Shown here: one piece after another, positions 42,661 through 53,026 of the stretch | Layout of the letters: every line of letters begins with the position of its first letter | How positions within the stretch are numbered: the stretch's first letter is position 1 | Assembly: GCF_900103125.1 (NCBI RefSeq) | Contig: NZ_FNJV01000005.1 | Coordinates: 310,001 to 374,000 of the forward strand | Direction: 5' to 3' | Source of the DNA: Mucilaginibacter sp. OK268 | GTDB taxonomy: Bacteria > Bacteroidota > Bacteroidia > Sphingobacteriales > Sphingobacteriaceae | DNA length: 64,000 bases | Notes under the pieces: generated by a model | What the model was told of the DNA's origin: nothing | What the model saw: the letters and a program-made list of their open reading frames with translations, nothing else | The model's database searches: none | Translations under genes and position numbers: made by a program

Positions 42661-45600
42661 TCAATTTTTTAAAGATCCTAAAATGGTTTTGCCCAGCATT
42701 ACCGGGTTGGTATCCTTGCTTTCCGCACAATCGTGCAAAGTGGCTACCGGATATTCACTATGTAAATTAAAGAGCAGTTGTATCAGCGTATCATTGGTTT
42801 GCTGCAGGGCATCTATTTTGGTATTATCAGATGAATAATTGGCTAAAGCAGTTATCCACGTCTTATATGCATTTTCAAAATCATAAATCGACTGGTCATT
42901 TATCCAGCAGATTTTTACCATGGTATGTGCCGGCGTTTCTTGCCTTATGATATCTTCAAAATAATTTCGGAAGGCTAAATTCCGGAAGTGCAGCGGCCAA
43001 TAAGGCAGCACGACAGACATTTTGAAGGAATAAGGGTCTTGCTCGCCACAGAAATCACAATTCTGATCCAAGCATACTGGTGCAAATTTTTTAAATTGGT
43101 CACTCCGTGGTCTTAAAAGCAAATGCTCAATCAGATGAAGCCCATCGGCATCACACTCCTTATTAAACTCCGTTACAAACTGAGCCAATGCAGCATTTGC
43201 ATTTGCCAGGGATGTAAAGTCATTACTTATAGCAAGGTTGTGATCTTCGTTATCTATAACGTAAATATTCCAGTTGCTGCCGGTTTGTTTAATATCATAG
43301 TGTTCATCAGTTAAAACAAGATCCATAAATGCAGGTAAGGCATTATTCAATTCCTCCTGCGTATTGTAAATTGCCACTGAGGTTAAGGTTCCGCCGTTTT
43401 GATTACTGAATGAAAACTGGTATTTAGAAGGTGTATCATTAGTAGTGATAATAGTAACGTTACCAATACAATACAAAAATCTGCGATAAAAATTCTTGAT
43501 TCCACCCAGATGGCATAGCTTTTTTTCTAAACCTGATACATTGTCGGTATCCCATAATTTAGTGTTGTCAACAGAAAAGTCTGGTTGAGGCGGAAAGTAG
43601 TTTTGTGGGAAATAATTAAACGCCCTGCCTCTTTGATAACTTATAACCGGATAGTCCTTCAAAAAAGAAATCTTGCTATCGATTATATTCGCAGGTGTTA
43701 AATTAGATTCTTTTTGAGTTGCATAATCAAGTGAATAGTTCAGTAAAACATAATCATTGAATGATTCACCAAAACGACTCATCAAATGATCGAGAAAACG
43801 GCTACGACGATCGGTGAAAACTTCATTTGATTCATACAAGTTTTGCCAGTCGTTTGCTGGGACTGTGGTTGCGTTCTGATTTTGCATCACCCGTTGTTCA
43901 ATAGTATGGGTTGCTCCATCCTGTTTATATACTGGTTTAATATTTTTGATATCACCCAGGAACTGTGCATAATAAGTTTGAACTATATTCTCAGTGGAAA
44001 ACAATTCTTTTGCGCCGTTTAGTTGTGAAAAGAAATCAGCCAGTAACTGATCAAATAGTAATAAATAAGCTTGTAACTGTTTGGCTTGTGCTTTTCTTTC
44101 ATCACTTACATTTGTTGAAAGTCCTGCCGAGCCAATGCCATATGTTTGCGGTAAAAGATATTCAACAGAAGTGTAATTATCCAGGGGATAATAGTTGCCG
44201 GAAGGAACAGCCAAATCATCGGTATGACCAGAAAGTTTATTCCGGGCTTTTACTGCGCGTAGCCATTTGAGCGTATCACGTACCTCGGTAAGAGATGGTA
44301 AATACGGGAATTGGTTTTTATAGAAAAGGAGTTTCGATTTTGTTTCAGAAAAAACAGGTTTATTACCGGTTGTGATGGGCATGCACCAGGTTTTTCCGCT
44401 TAAACCTGTAACCGGTTTATCATCAGCTCCATATTTTGTCATCATAAAATTCCGGGCTCCCAATACTCCGTCAATATCCATGATCAGGCTGATGATATCT
44501 GATGCATATATTTCCTCGCGCAATTGTGTTTGCTCCAGTTCTGCTGTGTCAATAAATCCATGCTGTAGTACGGGGCCCTCAAATATGGCATCTGTAGTAT
44601 AGCCTTTGTCCTGCAATTCACTTAACAGGTAAAAGTTCACCGAAGGATTAAGATATTCCTCAATAGCATAAAATACCTGGGCCTGTATCTGCTCCATATC
44701 TGCAGATGGCGAAACTTCTATGTCGCAGCAAATGGCTATTTCTTCATCTTTTATAGTGGTAACACTAACAAAATCTTCACATAGATTTCTGTTTTCATTT
44801 AAGGTTCGGATAGCCGATTGAACTATACTTTTTGCCTGTTGAATTTTTAACAGGTATAGATTAAGTACCTGTGCAGTAAAATTGGCACTAAAGAAGGCCT
44901 GGATGTCACTTATTTGTACAGGCTGGCCCGAAGGTTGCAGATCAATATCAACTATACCTGCAATTACTGCTGAAAAGTTTGAACCTCCAATGGTGTAATT
45001 AAAATCAATTTGAATAATAATACTACTACCGGTTGTAAAACTGGCGGTAGCACCGGAAACGACTTTTGGATCAATGGTTAATAATTTGGCTACGCCCGGA
45101 TCATCCCATATAGGGAAAACGATAGTAAGCCCAACGTCACCTCCTTTAAATTTGCCACTTGCTGGATTTAAAATCTGTAACTCACCATTGTTCATATCAC
45201 CAAACTGCTGATCGGAATCAAGGTCCAGTAATACTTTATATAAACCAGATAAGTAAACCGGATGGGGTGTTTCCTGGTACGATAATGAATCCGCTTTACA
45301 ATCTGCATAAAGGGCAATTTCACCGGCCGGAATGTTTTGATCGTTATTGATATAATAGTCGTCATACAAAAACCAGGCATTGTGCACCCCTACTATATCT
45401 ATCAATAATTTGCGATAATCATTAACCGTAAGCGGCGATTGAGTTAATACATTCTTAGCGGTATATAAAGTTTGTGCAGATGCTATCTGGCCATCTGCAT
45501 CGGTGAGCAGATCTTCCATCGGCATCCCTGTTCTGTAACCTAATTCGGTTATGGCATAACAAAGGGCCTCTAAAATCGTAATACCTGGGTCGTGCTCATT

Positions 45601-45723
45601 ATAATCTGTCCAGATTTTACCGCTAAGCTTTTCAATATAACCCAGGCCGGCCTCTCTGAGAAAAGCATAATTTTGATCGACAGTTAAACCGGGATCTTTG
45701 CTGATTACTTTTTGCTTATCCAT
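42661..45723 (-). CDS. eCIS baseplate protein (Afp12-like)
   Basis: Protein of about 1020 aa; start at the ATG at 45723, which overlaps the preceding gene by 8 bases (a GTG at 45732 is an alternative). The N-terminus I-W-T-D-Y-N-E-H-D-P-G-I-T-I-L-E-A-L-C-Y-A is a well-known signature of large CIS/phage baseplate wedge proteins. These hold the sheath to the hub and change shape on firing. A long, beta-rich body follows, ending with conserved segments such as L-H-L-I-E-H-L-L-L-R-P-R and H-T-M-V-K-I-C-W. It follows the baseplate J gene directly. Confidence 0.82.
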   Translation of the reverse strand: MDKQKVISKDPGLTVDQNYAFLREAGLGYIEKLSGKIWTDYNEHDPGITILEALCYAITELGYRTGMPMEDLLTDADGQIASAQTLYTAKNVLTQSPLTVNDYRKLLIDIVGVHNAWFLYDDYYINNDQNIPAGEIALYADCKADSLSYQETPHPVYLSGLYKVLLDLDSDQQFGDMNNGELQILNPASGKFKGGDVGLTIVFPIWDDPGVAKLLTIDPKVVSGATASFTTGSSIIIQIDFNYTIGGSNFSAVIAGIVDIDLQPSGQPVQISDIQAFFSANFTAQVLNLYLLKIQQAKSIVQSAIRTLNENRNLCEDFVSVTTIKDEEIAICCDIEVSPSADMEQIQAQVFYAIEEYLNPSVNFYLLSELQDKGYTTDAIFEGPVLQHGFIDTAELEQTQLREEIYASDIISLIMDIDGVLGARNFMMTKYGADDKPVTGLSGKTWCMPITTGNKPVFSETKSKLLFYKNQFPYLPSLTEVRDTLKWLRAVKARNKLSGHTDDLAVPSGNYYPLDNYTSVEYLLPQTYGIGSAGLSTNVSDERKAQAKQLQAYLLLFDQLLADFFSQLNGAKELFSTENIVQTYYAQFLGDIKNIKPVYKQDGATHTIEQRVMQNQNATTVPANDWQNLYESNEVFTDRRSRFLDHLMSRFGESFNDYVLLNYSLDYATQKESNLTPANIIDSKISFLKDYPVISYQRGRAFNYFPQNYFPPQPDFSVDNTKLWDTDNVSGLEKKLCHLGGIKNFYRRFLYCIGNVTIITTNDTPSKYQFSFSNQNGGTLTSVAIYNTQEELNNALPAFMDLVLTDEHYDIKQTGSNWNIYVIDNEDHNLAISNDFTSLANANAALAQFVTEFNKECDADGLHLIEHLLLRPRSDQFKKFAPVCLDQNCDFCGEQDPYSFKMSVVLPYWPLHFRNLAFRNYFEDIIRQETPAHTMVKICWINDQSIYDFENAYKTWITALANYSSDNTKIDALQQTNDTLIQLLFNLHSEYPVATLHDCAESKDTNPVMLGKTILGSLKN

Positions 45724-48700
45724 TACAATCACAGTTAGCTGGTGAATTAATTAAATGTTTTACTTTGGTTTCTTCATTATAGTATGATACCAAAATTGAT
45801 CTGGAAGTGCTTGCTATCGCTTCATCTATATCATATTGTGCCTGTATTACTACCTGACCTTCGCGAAGTATAATGTGGTTCATTTTAAAACAGGTAACAA
45901 AGTCTACATACGGTCTTTCCTCAATAAAATTGAGCACCACCGATTTTTCAATACTGTTACCAAATTGAATAGCCTGGGGGTTACCAAAGGCCCAGGGGGT
46001 TAAAAATTGCTCGATCTCATTGTTTAATTGATTAGAGAAATAGACAGGGTCGATATTTTCGCGGAACGTAACGTTAAATTCAAACTGTACCTCTTCAAAT
46101 GATGGGTTGCTGAGGTGTAGTTTTACGAATGGCGATGTCAATGTTTTAATGTACTTCTCTATTTCGGTCAATAAACCTATACTGGTATATGGTCGAAGCG
46201 GATTGGCATTATTTAGATGTGTCAGATCGGGGATGGTTATTATCGTTACATGTCCCGCCAGCGTCTCACTATATTTTTGCTGATTGGTATTCACATCAGT
46301 GAGAAACCCGGTATGGTCAATACATTTTACCTTGAAAACCTGCGGAAAATACTGCAATATCAAACGTTCATAATCCCAGGTGGTAATAGCCCTGTTTTTA
46401 TGACGCAAGCGTTCACTTACCCTTTGATAAAACTGGTCGTCCGTTTCCTGCACGCGGCCTCCAAATGAGGTATACGGTTGTTGTGTTTTCTTTAACGCAG
46501 CGTCGGCAATTGCGGGCTTACTAATGATATTGGGAGATAATATCTTAGTAAATACTATGTTATTGGTAATATCCTGAACAAACTGGGCTTTCGCTGAATT
46601 TACGTCGACAGCAATTAAATTACAGATCGCATCTGTATCGTGTTGTACACCCGCTTTTATCCAGATCAATCCACTGTCTGCGCGGCTATTGATAAGGGTA
46701 GCATCCGCGGGGATATTAAATATTACCAAACCGGAGCTGGTTAGATTATTGGTTTGATCGGTAACCGATTGCTTGTTAAATGGTAACCAGTTGTTATTGC
46801 TTAAATAATACCAATTAACCTGAGTCATGTTTTTTAACGGATTGGCGCTGCCATCAGATACCTGAAACAGGATAGAGAATGTTTCGTCGGCTTTGGCATT
46901 ATTCAGCCCTATCCATAATTCGCCGCCGTCATCTGTGGTTATTCCGTCTTCTATGTTAAAAACCGGTAATAATGTAAGCGTATCTGTAGTAGTAGCCGGG
47001 TGCATTTCACGGAAACCGAAGGGTTCCAGATGATAAAAGAAATTGCTGCGGTTAGTAAAATCTATCTTATTGAAAACAACACTATCTGCTGCGGTATATT
47101 TTACATTGATTGATTTTAAAACCGGATGGTTAGGTACCGGAACCGCACTTGTATCTACAGTATAGCCAACAATTTTATTGGTGTCTGTGGTATCATAAAC
47201 TACTTTAACTGAAGGATGGGGTATATTTTTTTGAAACGTATTCAAACTATAATCATCACCAATCATTTCCAGTTTTAGATAACCGTCAACAGAGGTTATA
47301 CTGTAATCCTCATTAGGTGTGAAATCTTCGGGTGATTGCACTACGCGTTCTAAGCCGGTAATATCAATCTCTTTCGGACTTGTTATGTCCAGGCGATCTA
47401 TTGGAGCAGCTATGATCATGTTAGAGATACCGCTTTTGCTGACATTACTCCGATCAAGAGACAAGCCGCTGTTAATTATATTTTTAACATTAAAAGGCTG
47501 ATCATCTTGTGTCAAGCTGCTCATATTCATTGAAAGAGCGTTGTTAACTTCAAATGCTAAACCTTTATTTACTACAGAAGTAATATCAGCAGTTAAAGTG
47601 TTACGTGCATTGAAATCATTAAATGTTCGCGGGCTTAGTATTCTTTGTTGCAGATCGGTGATAACAATACTCGATGCATATAAACTCGTTCTACTTGCAA
47701 CGGACAACCAAGTACCTTTAGCTAAAGAGGATATATTTACTGTTGTTTTAGAAAGTGGAGCCTCCTGCCAGTCGAAATCTATGGTTAATTTGGTCAATTG
47801 TTTTTGAAATATCTCTTTGCTGCCAATGATAAATGAGGCCCCATTTTCAGGAAAATCACCAAATGGTTTAAATGGTTTTGCCGGGTTTACTTTGCCATCA
47901 TCGTTTTGCAGTATTAAATTCTTAACAGCATCAACTCCTACTGATATGGTTACCTCATTTATGCGGGGGATCTTTATTTTCTGATATGATGTATAACCGT
48001 TAAGTAATACCTGAACCATAGGAAGCGTAGTGTCAAAATTTCCGCCATGTACTTTTGGTGAATAAGAAACTATGGCGGGTGCATCACCCTCTAAAACCAG
48101 TGTTAATGAAAATGTGGTATTACTAATGACAGAAGCTGTGTAAACAGGCGCGGTATACCAACTCTTTTTACCAGTTAATTGTATGCTGAATATTCCGGAA
48201 AGATCTGCTGATGCAATGCCTACCAAACTATCACAGGTAAAAGTTAATGTTATGGTTCGTTTGCCCTCATTTAAGTATAATACATTTGATGCCACAGCAA
48301 AGCCTATTGAGGCTTGTTGAATATTCTTAGGGTTACCAAATGGGAACCAGGAGTTATCCGCGGTTAATAATTTCCCTCCCTGTCCATCTTCTGAATTGGC
48401 AACAGGTGAAGCATACAGCGTTACCGGCGTGTTGTCTTTGTTTAAATAAATAGACTTTAGTGCCTGAACTCCGGCTGTCTTAACTACAAGGTCATCTGTG
48501 AGCGAATAGAATAAATCCTTATTATTGGCATCTTTCCCAGCCTTAAATGAGGTGCCTTTAGGTAATAAGTGTTGATCTATATTTTTTTGCAGATCAAAAA
48601 CCAAATGTACAAAATCGGCTTCGGCCACATTATTACTAAGTTGTAAAACCTGTTTATAATAAAAGTCCAGATGCTTTTTAGTATACTGATTTAAATGTTG

Positions 48701-49582
48701 CTGGGCAAAACCAAATAGCCTTATGAAGGCCAGATAGAGCGCATAATGAGGTGCATGCGTTGGGTAATTATCCATTGCTTCGGATAGGTAAGCCGGCGTG
48801 CGGCTTACTATATTGACAATGCCCGAAATAAATGATTGTAAAGCCCCGGTAAATAAATTATGTGTAAGGATATGGTCAATATCTTCGTGTACAGTACCTG
48901 TTAGTGTGATTGGGAATGCGGTAACCGGAGGATCAACTGTAAAAATACTCTCCAATTGTTTCTGTGAAGAAATAACAAAAACCTTCTTCAACGGATCAAA
49001 AGTGAAATTTTGTGAATAAATAATATCGTCGACAGGGGTTAGGGCATCTGTATGAGTTGAAGTTGGATCTATAAGTGAACCAGTCACAAAGCTTTCATAA
49101 TATTGAAACAATATGCTTAGTGGCGCTGCTACTTTTGAAACTATGGAAACAGATAAAAAAGTTTTATAGCTCAGGTCGTCCGCCAAATGCTTATATGCAT
49201 CATCAAGCGCTGCGGTTATCGAAAAAATAAAATCAAAAAGAATTTTAAAGTTATTTTTTGCATCGACATCAGTAGGCGCGTTGACTATTGTTTCATTTAA
49301 ATATTTAATGAATGATGCATAATCATTTATTCTCCATTCGGCAATTGCTGCAATTACTACGGCAATATCTTTACCCATGAGTTGTTGCCAATCACCATTG
49401 ATCGTATTGGTATTATCGTAATAGTTTAACCAGGCACTATATTTTTTTGTAAGCAGGATGAGATCTGCATCTGTCCGCTCATCTACAAGTGCACATTTAG
49501 CCAAAAGGGCATCCAACGCACGCTGCGCCTGGCTGGTGCCGTTATAGGATAAGAGTTTGGTATCGAAACAATTATTTGCCAT
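45716..49582 (-). CDS. Baseplate J/gp6-like wedge protein (Afp11-like)
   Basis: Largest structural protein in the locus at 1288 aa. The C-terminal part has the baseplate-J-like stretch S-E-R-L-R-H-K-N-R-A-I-T-T-W-D-Y-E-R and F-P-Q-V-F-K-V-K-C. These are conserved in Afp11/PVC11 and in phage gp6/J proteins that form the baseplate ring. The long N-terminal part (Y-S-A-W-L-N-Y-Y-D near residue 70) is typical of the Bacteroidota version. Its ATG shares one base with the gp25-like gene's stop (TGATG), so translation appears coupled. Confidence 0.82.
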   Translation of the reverse strand: MANNCFDTKLLSYNGTSQAQRALDALLAKCALVDERTDADLILLTKKYSAWLNYYDNTNTINGDWQQLMGKDIAVVIAAIAEWRINDYASFIKYLNETIVNAPTDVDAKNNFKILFDFIFSITAALDDAYKHLADDLSYKTFLSVSIVSKVAAPLSILFQYYESFVTGSLIDPTSTHTDALTPVDDIIYSQNFTFDPLKKVFVISSQKQLESIFTVDPPVTAFPITLTGTVHEDIDHILTHNLFTGALQSFISGIVNIVSRTPAYLSEAMDNYPTHAPHYALYLAFIRLFGFAQQHLNQYTKKHLDFYYKQVLQLSNNVAEADFVHLVFDLQKNIDQHLLPKGTSFKAGKDANNKDLFYSLTDDLVVKTAGVQALKSIYLNKDNTPVTLYASPVANSEDGQGGKLLTADNSWFPFGNPKNIQQASIGFAVASNVLYLNEGKRTITLTFTCDSLVGIASADLSGIFSIQLTGKKSWYTAPVYTASVISNTTFSLTLVLEGDAPAIVSYSPKVHGGNFDTTLPMVQVLLNGYTSYQKIKIPRINEVTISVGVDAVKNLILQNDDGKVNPAKPFKPFGDFPENGASFIIGSKEIFQKQLTKLTIDFDWQEAPLSKTTVNISSLAKGTWLSVASRTSLYASSIVITDLQQRILSPRTFNDFNARNTLTADITSVVNKGLAFEVNNALSMNMSSLTQDDQPFNVKNIINSGLSLDRSNVSKSGISNMIIAAPIDRLDITSPKEIDITGLERVVQSPEDFTPNEDYSITSVDGYLKLEMIGDDYSLNTFQKNIPHPSVKVVYDTTDTNKIVGYTVDTSAVPVPNHPVLKSINVKYTAADSVVFNKIDFTNRSNFFYHLEPFGFREMHPATTTDTLTLLPVFNIEDGITTDDGGELWIGLNNAKADETFSILFQVSDGSANPLKNMTQVNWYYLSNNNWLPFNKQSVTDQTNNLTSSGLVIFNIPADATLINSRADSGLIWIKAGVQHDTDAICNLIAVDVNSAKAQFVQDITNNIVFTKILSPNIISKPAIADAALKKTQQPYTSFGGRVQETDDQFYQRVSERLRHKNRAITTWDYERLILQYFPQVFKVKCIDHTGFLTDVNTNQQKYSETLAGHVTIITIPDLTHLNNANPLRPYTSIGLLTEIEKYIKTLTSPFVKLHLSNPSFEEVQFEFNVTFRENIDPVYFSNQLNNEIEQFLTPWAFGNPQAIQFGNSIEKSVVLNFIEERPYVDFVTCFKMNHIILREGQVVIQAQYDIDEAIASTSRSILVSYYNEETKVKHLINSPANCDCNG

Positions 49583-49989
49583 CAGTGTATTTCTGTTCCT
49601 TCGTTTTTATAGTAAGGATATACAAAATTGAACCTTGAATTTGTGGTGCGAACAGTGTAATTAAGGATGATCAGGATCACTCCTTCTGTTTCGCGGCTGT
49701 CATCAACCTGTATCGAGCTCAGATCAATTCTCGGCTCATAATAAAGTATGGCCGTTTTGATCATCTCGCGGATATAGGTTTTAAAGGTGGTGGTCATGGG
49801 CTCAAAGAGCATTTCGTCCAGATTACATCCATAATCAGGTACCATCACTCGTTCGCCTTTTCGTGTTGCCAATAATATCTGTAAACTGAGTTGTATGTCA
49901 GTCTCATCGCTGGTCATAATCACCGAGTTTGCCGTGGTATCAAATGTTGGTGGGAAACTCCACCCTGTTCCTAAAAATGAATCTGACAT
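49582..49989 (-). CDS. GPW/gp25-like baseplate protein (Afp9-like)
   Basis: Protein of 135 aa, the usual size for gp25-type baseplate wedge proteins, which start sheath polymerisation. Typical family features are I-Q-L-S-L-Q-I-L-L-A-T-R-K-G-E-R, Y-G-C-N-L-D-E-M-L-F-E and Y-Y-E-P-R-I-D-L. The E-P-R motif close to the C-terminal part is conserved in T4 gp25, T6SS TssE and Afp9. It lies between PAAR (1-base gap) and baseplate J (1-base overlap). Confidence 0.88.
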   Translation of the reverse strand: MSDSFLGTGWSFPPTFDTTANSVIMTSDETDIQLSLQILLATRKGERVMVPDYGCNLDEMLFEPMTTTFKTYIREMIKTAILYYEPRIDLSSIQVDDSRETEGVILIILNYTVRTTNSRFNFVYPYYKNEGTEIH

Positions 49990-49990
49990 G

Positions 49991-50281
49991 TTAACCTCCT
50001 ATAATTACTGTTGGACATCCTATTATGATTGAACCACCGTGCGCCGTCGGGTCGCCCATACGGGCCGCCGGCTTACCCCCTATCAATACCGTTGCAGATC
50101 CATTTGCTATTACATCCGGTGGCCCCGCGCAGGTACACATGTCACCTACGCATGCTGCTGGTAGTCCACCTATTAACACAGTGGGACTTCCCGGGGGCAG
50201 CACAGGCCCCCCTACGTGCGGAATCGGCCCTGTAAACATCGGGCAAACATGCATATCTGAAACTCTTGCTGCGAGTGGCAT
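49991..50281 (-). CDS. PAAR-domain spike-tip protein (Afp10-like)
   Basis: Protein of 96 aa consisting of one PAAR domain: repeated P-A-A-R or P-A-A-C motifs, S-P-T-V-L-I-G-G, S-A-T-V-L-I-G-G and T-V-I-I-G-G, plus His and Cys residues (H11, C13, H22, C49, C51, H83) suited to bind a metal at the tip. PAAR proteins cap the VgrG-like spike and sharpen it for membrane piercing. No extra toxin domain is fused. It follows the spike gene by 17 bases. Confidence 0.9.
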   Translation of the reverse strand: MPLAARVSDMHVCPMFTGPIPHVGGPVLPPGSPTVLIGGLPAACVGDMCTCAGPPDVIANGSATVLIGGKPAARMGDPTAHGGSIIIGCPTVIIGG

Positions 50282-50298
50282 ATTTCTGTTCTCCTTAT

Positions 50299-52095
50299 TT
50301 AATTGATCATTACTACACCGCCTTTTATGGTGGCCGTGCCTGAACCTTCCACCTTTACAGATGGGGCAGATATAGCAGCACTGCCGCTATCGGCTTTTAT
50401 TGAAGCTCCACCCGCACTCATCTCAAAGCTGGATGATGGTTTTATAGAAACATTGGTGGCTTCAATGGATAGATCGCCGGTTGCCTTTATCTTGATATCT
50501 GCACCGCTTTCCAGGCTTATGGCCGATGAATCCATGGTTACCTTATTGTTATTCTCATCTTCCATTTGTATGTAGCCTTCTTTTTCGCTGATGGTTACCT
50601 TTTTACCCGCCGGTGTTTCAATTTTTAATGACTTTTCATCGTCGTTAAAGATCATTTTCATTCCACTGCGGGAGGTATATCCTTTTTCGTCGTTTTTATT
50701 TGCGGCTTTCAATGGAGCTGGTTTAGTACTACTGTTCAGCATACCTAATACTACCGGGTGCCTGGGGTCATTATTTAAAAAACCAACCACTACCTCATCC
50801 CCAATTTCCGGGCGGAAAAAAGTACCCCGGTTATTACCTGCATCCAAGCAGGCAATACGAGTCCATACACCATCTTCGGCAGGATCAATAATGGGTAACC
50901 TTACGCGGATCCGGTCCTGCGTATCAGGGTCGTTTTCCAGATCGGTTACAATACCTATCTGTAAGCCCTGTATGGCTGGTAACATATCTACAGCCGGTGC
51001 AGAATTTACATCAGGTTGGCGTGTAAACAACTCGTTAGATAACCCAAATTGTACGTCGGTTGTCCAGCTGCCATTTACTATTTCATGGCGTACTCCTGAA
51101 ACAAATACTTTTCCGTTAAAGCGGTCGCCCACGCCACCAATATTGATCAGGTCGCCGGGATTTAACTGACCGCCATAGCCACGAAAACGAACCCTACCCC
51201 TACAGCGTGACATACGTGCTTTTTGAAGTCGTCCATCGGCCAAACTCTGCAATTCATCAGTTGTCAAGTCTTCGCCGGAATACAGATCATATTCTGATAC
51301 ACCCAAAACTGCTCCCAGATCGCTACCTGAAATATTGCCATTTTCTTCAAAACCAGGTTCAGCAGCGCTTGCAGTGGTTATTTCCTGAGTGGTATAATCC
51401 CAGGTTTTAGCGGTAAGACTTTGATATTGGTTCCGTGCATCCAAGTCGGCATCAAACTCCAATATAGTTGCTCCAAATAAAGCGTCGAGTACGGTAGCCG
51501 AACTGAAATCGGGTTTCTTTACGGTTATTTTACCATTATCAACTATACAAAGCTTTCCGTTGGCCTCCATGCGCGATACCATAAAATCCCAGTCCGTACA
51601 GTCATATTGAACAAGGGCTTTTAGCGTTGTACTGGTGTCTTCTATGTCAGTATCCAACCCGTAATTACCTATGATCTCGGTAATGGCATCGCTGTCTTTA
51701 GTATCATAAAAATATTTGTTCTTGCGGGCCACGGTCATTTTTACCGCCTTGTCGCGACAATCCAGTATTAAGAGTGGAGATCCGCTATCCCTTATCTTTA
51801 AACTATGTCTTAAAATAATGCCGTTAAAAAGTGGGGCCTCGTCTGAATGATAACCTACGGCTATCTCAATTTCGGCTCCCGGAACCAATGTTGCTTCGTT
51901 ACTTATTGCAAAATCCTGGGCGGCAGCATCTCCATCATATATCACCAGCTTAGCCATCGGGATACGATTTATTTCTTTGTGAAAATTAATGGATACCATC
52001 TGGTAAGCGGCACCCAATGTGGTGCCGTTTACCTTGATAGTGAAGGTAACCAGATCGGTATCTTGTGGTCCGGGTAAGGTTTGGCTTAGTGACAT
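50299..52095 (-). CDS. VgrG-like spike protein (Afp8-like)
   Basis: Protein of 598 aa. Residues about 1-360 form the gp27-like hub part. Residues 375-455 are the OB-fold Phage_base_V domain (G-I-V-T-D-L-E-N-D-P and the conserved F-R-P-E-I-G-D-E-V-V-V-G-F-L-N-N-D-P-R). About 500-598 form a repetitive beta-helix spike (I-S-L-E-S-G-A-D-I-K-I-K, A-S-I-K-A-D-S-G-S-A). It is the puncturing spike of the particle, fused hub and needle as in VgrG and Afp8. It has no C-terminal effector extension. It lies 2 bases after the LysM gene. Confidence 0.9.
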   Translation of the reverse strand: MSLSQTLPGPQDTDLVTFTIKVNGTTLGAAYQMVSINFHKEINRIPMAKLVIYDGDAAAQDFAISNEATLVPGAEIEIAVGYHSDEAPLFNGIILRHSLKIRDSGSPLLILDCRDKAVKMTVARKNKYFYDTKDSDAITEIIGNYGLDTDIEDTSTTLKALVQYDCTDWDFMVSRMEANGKLCIVDNGKITVKKPDFSSATVLDALFGATILEFDADLDARNQYQSLTAKTWDYTTQEITTASAAEPGFEENGNISGSDLGAVLGVSEYDLYSGEDLTTDELQSLADGRLQKARMSRCRGRVRFRGYGGQLNPGDLINIGGVGDRFNGKVFVSGVRHEIVNGSWTTDVQFGLSNELFTRQPDVNSAPAVDMLPAIQGLQIGIVTDLENDPDTQDRIRVRLPIIDPAEDGVWTRIACLDAGNNRGTFFRPEIGDEVVVGFLNNDPRHPVVLGMLNSSTKPAPLKAANKNDEKGYTSRSGMKMIFNDDEKSLKIETPAGKKVTISEKEGYIQMEDENNNKVTMDSSAISLESGADIKIKATGDLSIEATNVSIKPSSSFEMSAGGASIKADSGSAAISAPSVKVEGSGTATIKGGVVMIN

Positions 52096-52097
52096 GG

Positions 52098-52820
52098 TTA
52101 TTTTTCGATAGGAGGAAATATGAGTTTTGTTCCCGGGGTTAATTGTTTAAAATCTGTTAGTCCGTTATACTGCGCAATCTGGTAGTAATATTTACTGTTG
52201 CCATATTCGCGATAACAAAGCAAGGGTAGCGTATCTCCTAATTTTACCGTTCTGATGCGTGTAAGATCAGGCGAATGCTTATTTTCAACTGTTGCCAGCT
52301 TTACCTCGTCAATTACTCCCAGAAACGTACAATCGGCTTCAGCACGTAAGGGCGAACCATCGGGATTAAACAGTTTAAAGGTCATGGTCATATGTGTCAT
52401 CTTACAATTGTAGAGCAAGGCTCCCCATTGCAGTTGCACAAAATTGGGCTGATGCGTATCGCTCGCATACTTATAAACCACATTTTTAAACTTTTCAAAC
52501 TCGGTAACCACATCAGGTTTAGCCCTTGGCAATCCCGGTACGGCTAAACCTGATAATAGTCCTCCTCCGCCTTTTTGTATTACGCCGGTGCCATCAAACA
52601 GAAATTTAAAGGTGAGTGATTGTGGTGACCTCTTACTGAAAGTAGTAATTCTTTCGCTTGCCCCCTGCGCACTTTTCTGACTAACCTCAGTTCCGTAAGT
52701 AAGTGCATACGATTCCGGATTGATCAATACTTCATACTCAGGCACATCAGCAACCTTTGTACCGAAAGTGGAATCCGTATAGGCAACCAACTTCATCTTC
52801 TTTAATTCTCCCAGGCTCAT
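52098..52820 (-). CDS. LysM-containing tube-initiator/hub protein (Afp7-like)
   Basis: Protein of 240 aa. Residues 1-175 match the CIS tube/gp53-like adaptor family (Y-E-V-L-I-N-P-E-S-Y, then L-T-F-K-F-L-F-D-G-T-G). Residues about 190-236 form a LysM domain (V-K-L-G-D-T-L-P-L-L-C, then L-T-P-G-T-K-L-I-F-P-P). In Afp/PVC particles this protein links the spike hub with the first tube ring. Its ATG overlaps the stop of the small upstream gene by one base (TAATG). Confidence 0.88.
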   Translation of the reverse strand: MSLGELKKMKLVAYTDSTFGTKVADVPEYEVLINPESYALTYGTEVSQKSAQGASERITTFSKRSPQSLTFKFLFDGTGVIQKGGGGLLSGLAVPGLPRAKPDVVTEFEKFKNVVYKYASDTHQPNFVQLQWGALLYNCKMTHMTMTFKLFNPDGSPLRAEADCTFLGVIDEVKLATVENKHSPDLTRIRTVKLGDTLPLLCYREYGNSKYYYQIAQYNGLTDFKQLTPGTKLIFPPIEK

Positions 52821-52990
52821 TAGCGTTCAGTTTTTTCTTTTAAAATTTCCAGCACCTGTTCCACACATTTGGCAATAATATCCTCACCACCTGTAGCAGT
52901 AGCGGGTGATGTTGACGATGTATTACCACCGGCACCCCCACCCTCGGTTATGGTTGTGATAATTTGCAATTCTCGTATTTCTACTGGCAT
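52820..52990 (-). CDS. DUF5908-like small eCIS protein (Afp6-like)
   Basis: A 56-residue gene. It begins M-P-V-E-I-R-E-L-Q-I-I, the typical start of DUF5908 proteins found at this place in eCIS loci. A Gly/Thr/Ser-rich linker (residues 17-34) follows, then a helix ending V-E-Q-V-L-E-I-L-K-E-K. Its TAA at 52820-52822 overlaps the ATG of the LysM gene. It starts 36 bases after the second tube gene. The position equals that of Afp6. Its role in the particle is unknown. Confidence 0.8.
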   Translation of the reverse strand: MPVEIRELQIITTITEGGGAGGNTSSTSPATATGGEDIIAKCVEQVLEILKEKTER

Positions 52991-53026
52991 TGGTTTACTA
53001 TTAAACTGTTTATTAAAACATGATGA

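Noticed and set aside
50025..50306. Long open frames on the plus strand opposite the PAAR gene
   Set aside because: They mirror the repetitive, Gly/Pro-rich PAAR codons; the minus-strand frame has the conserved family sequence and couples to its neighbours.
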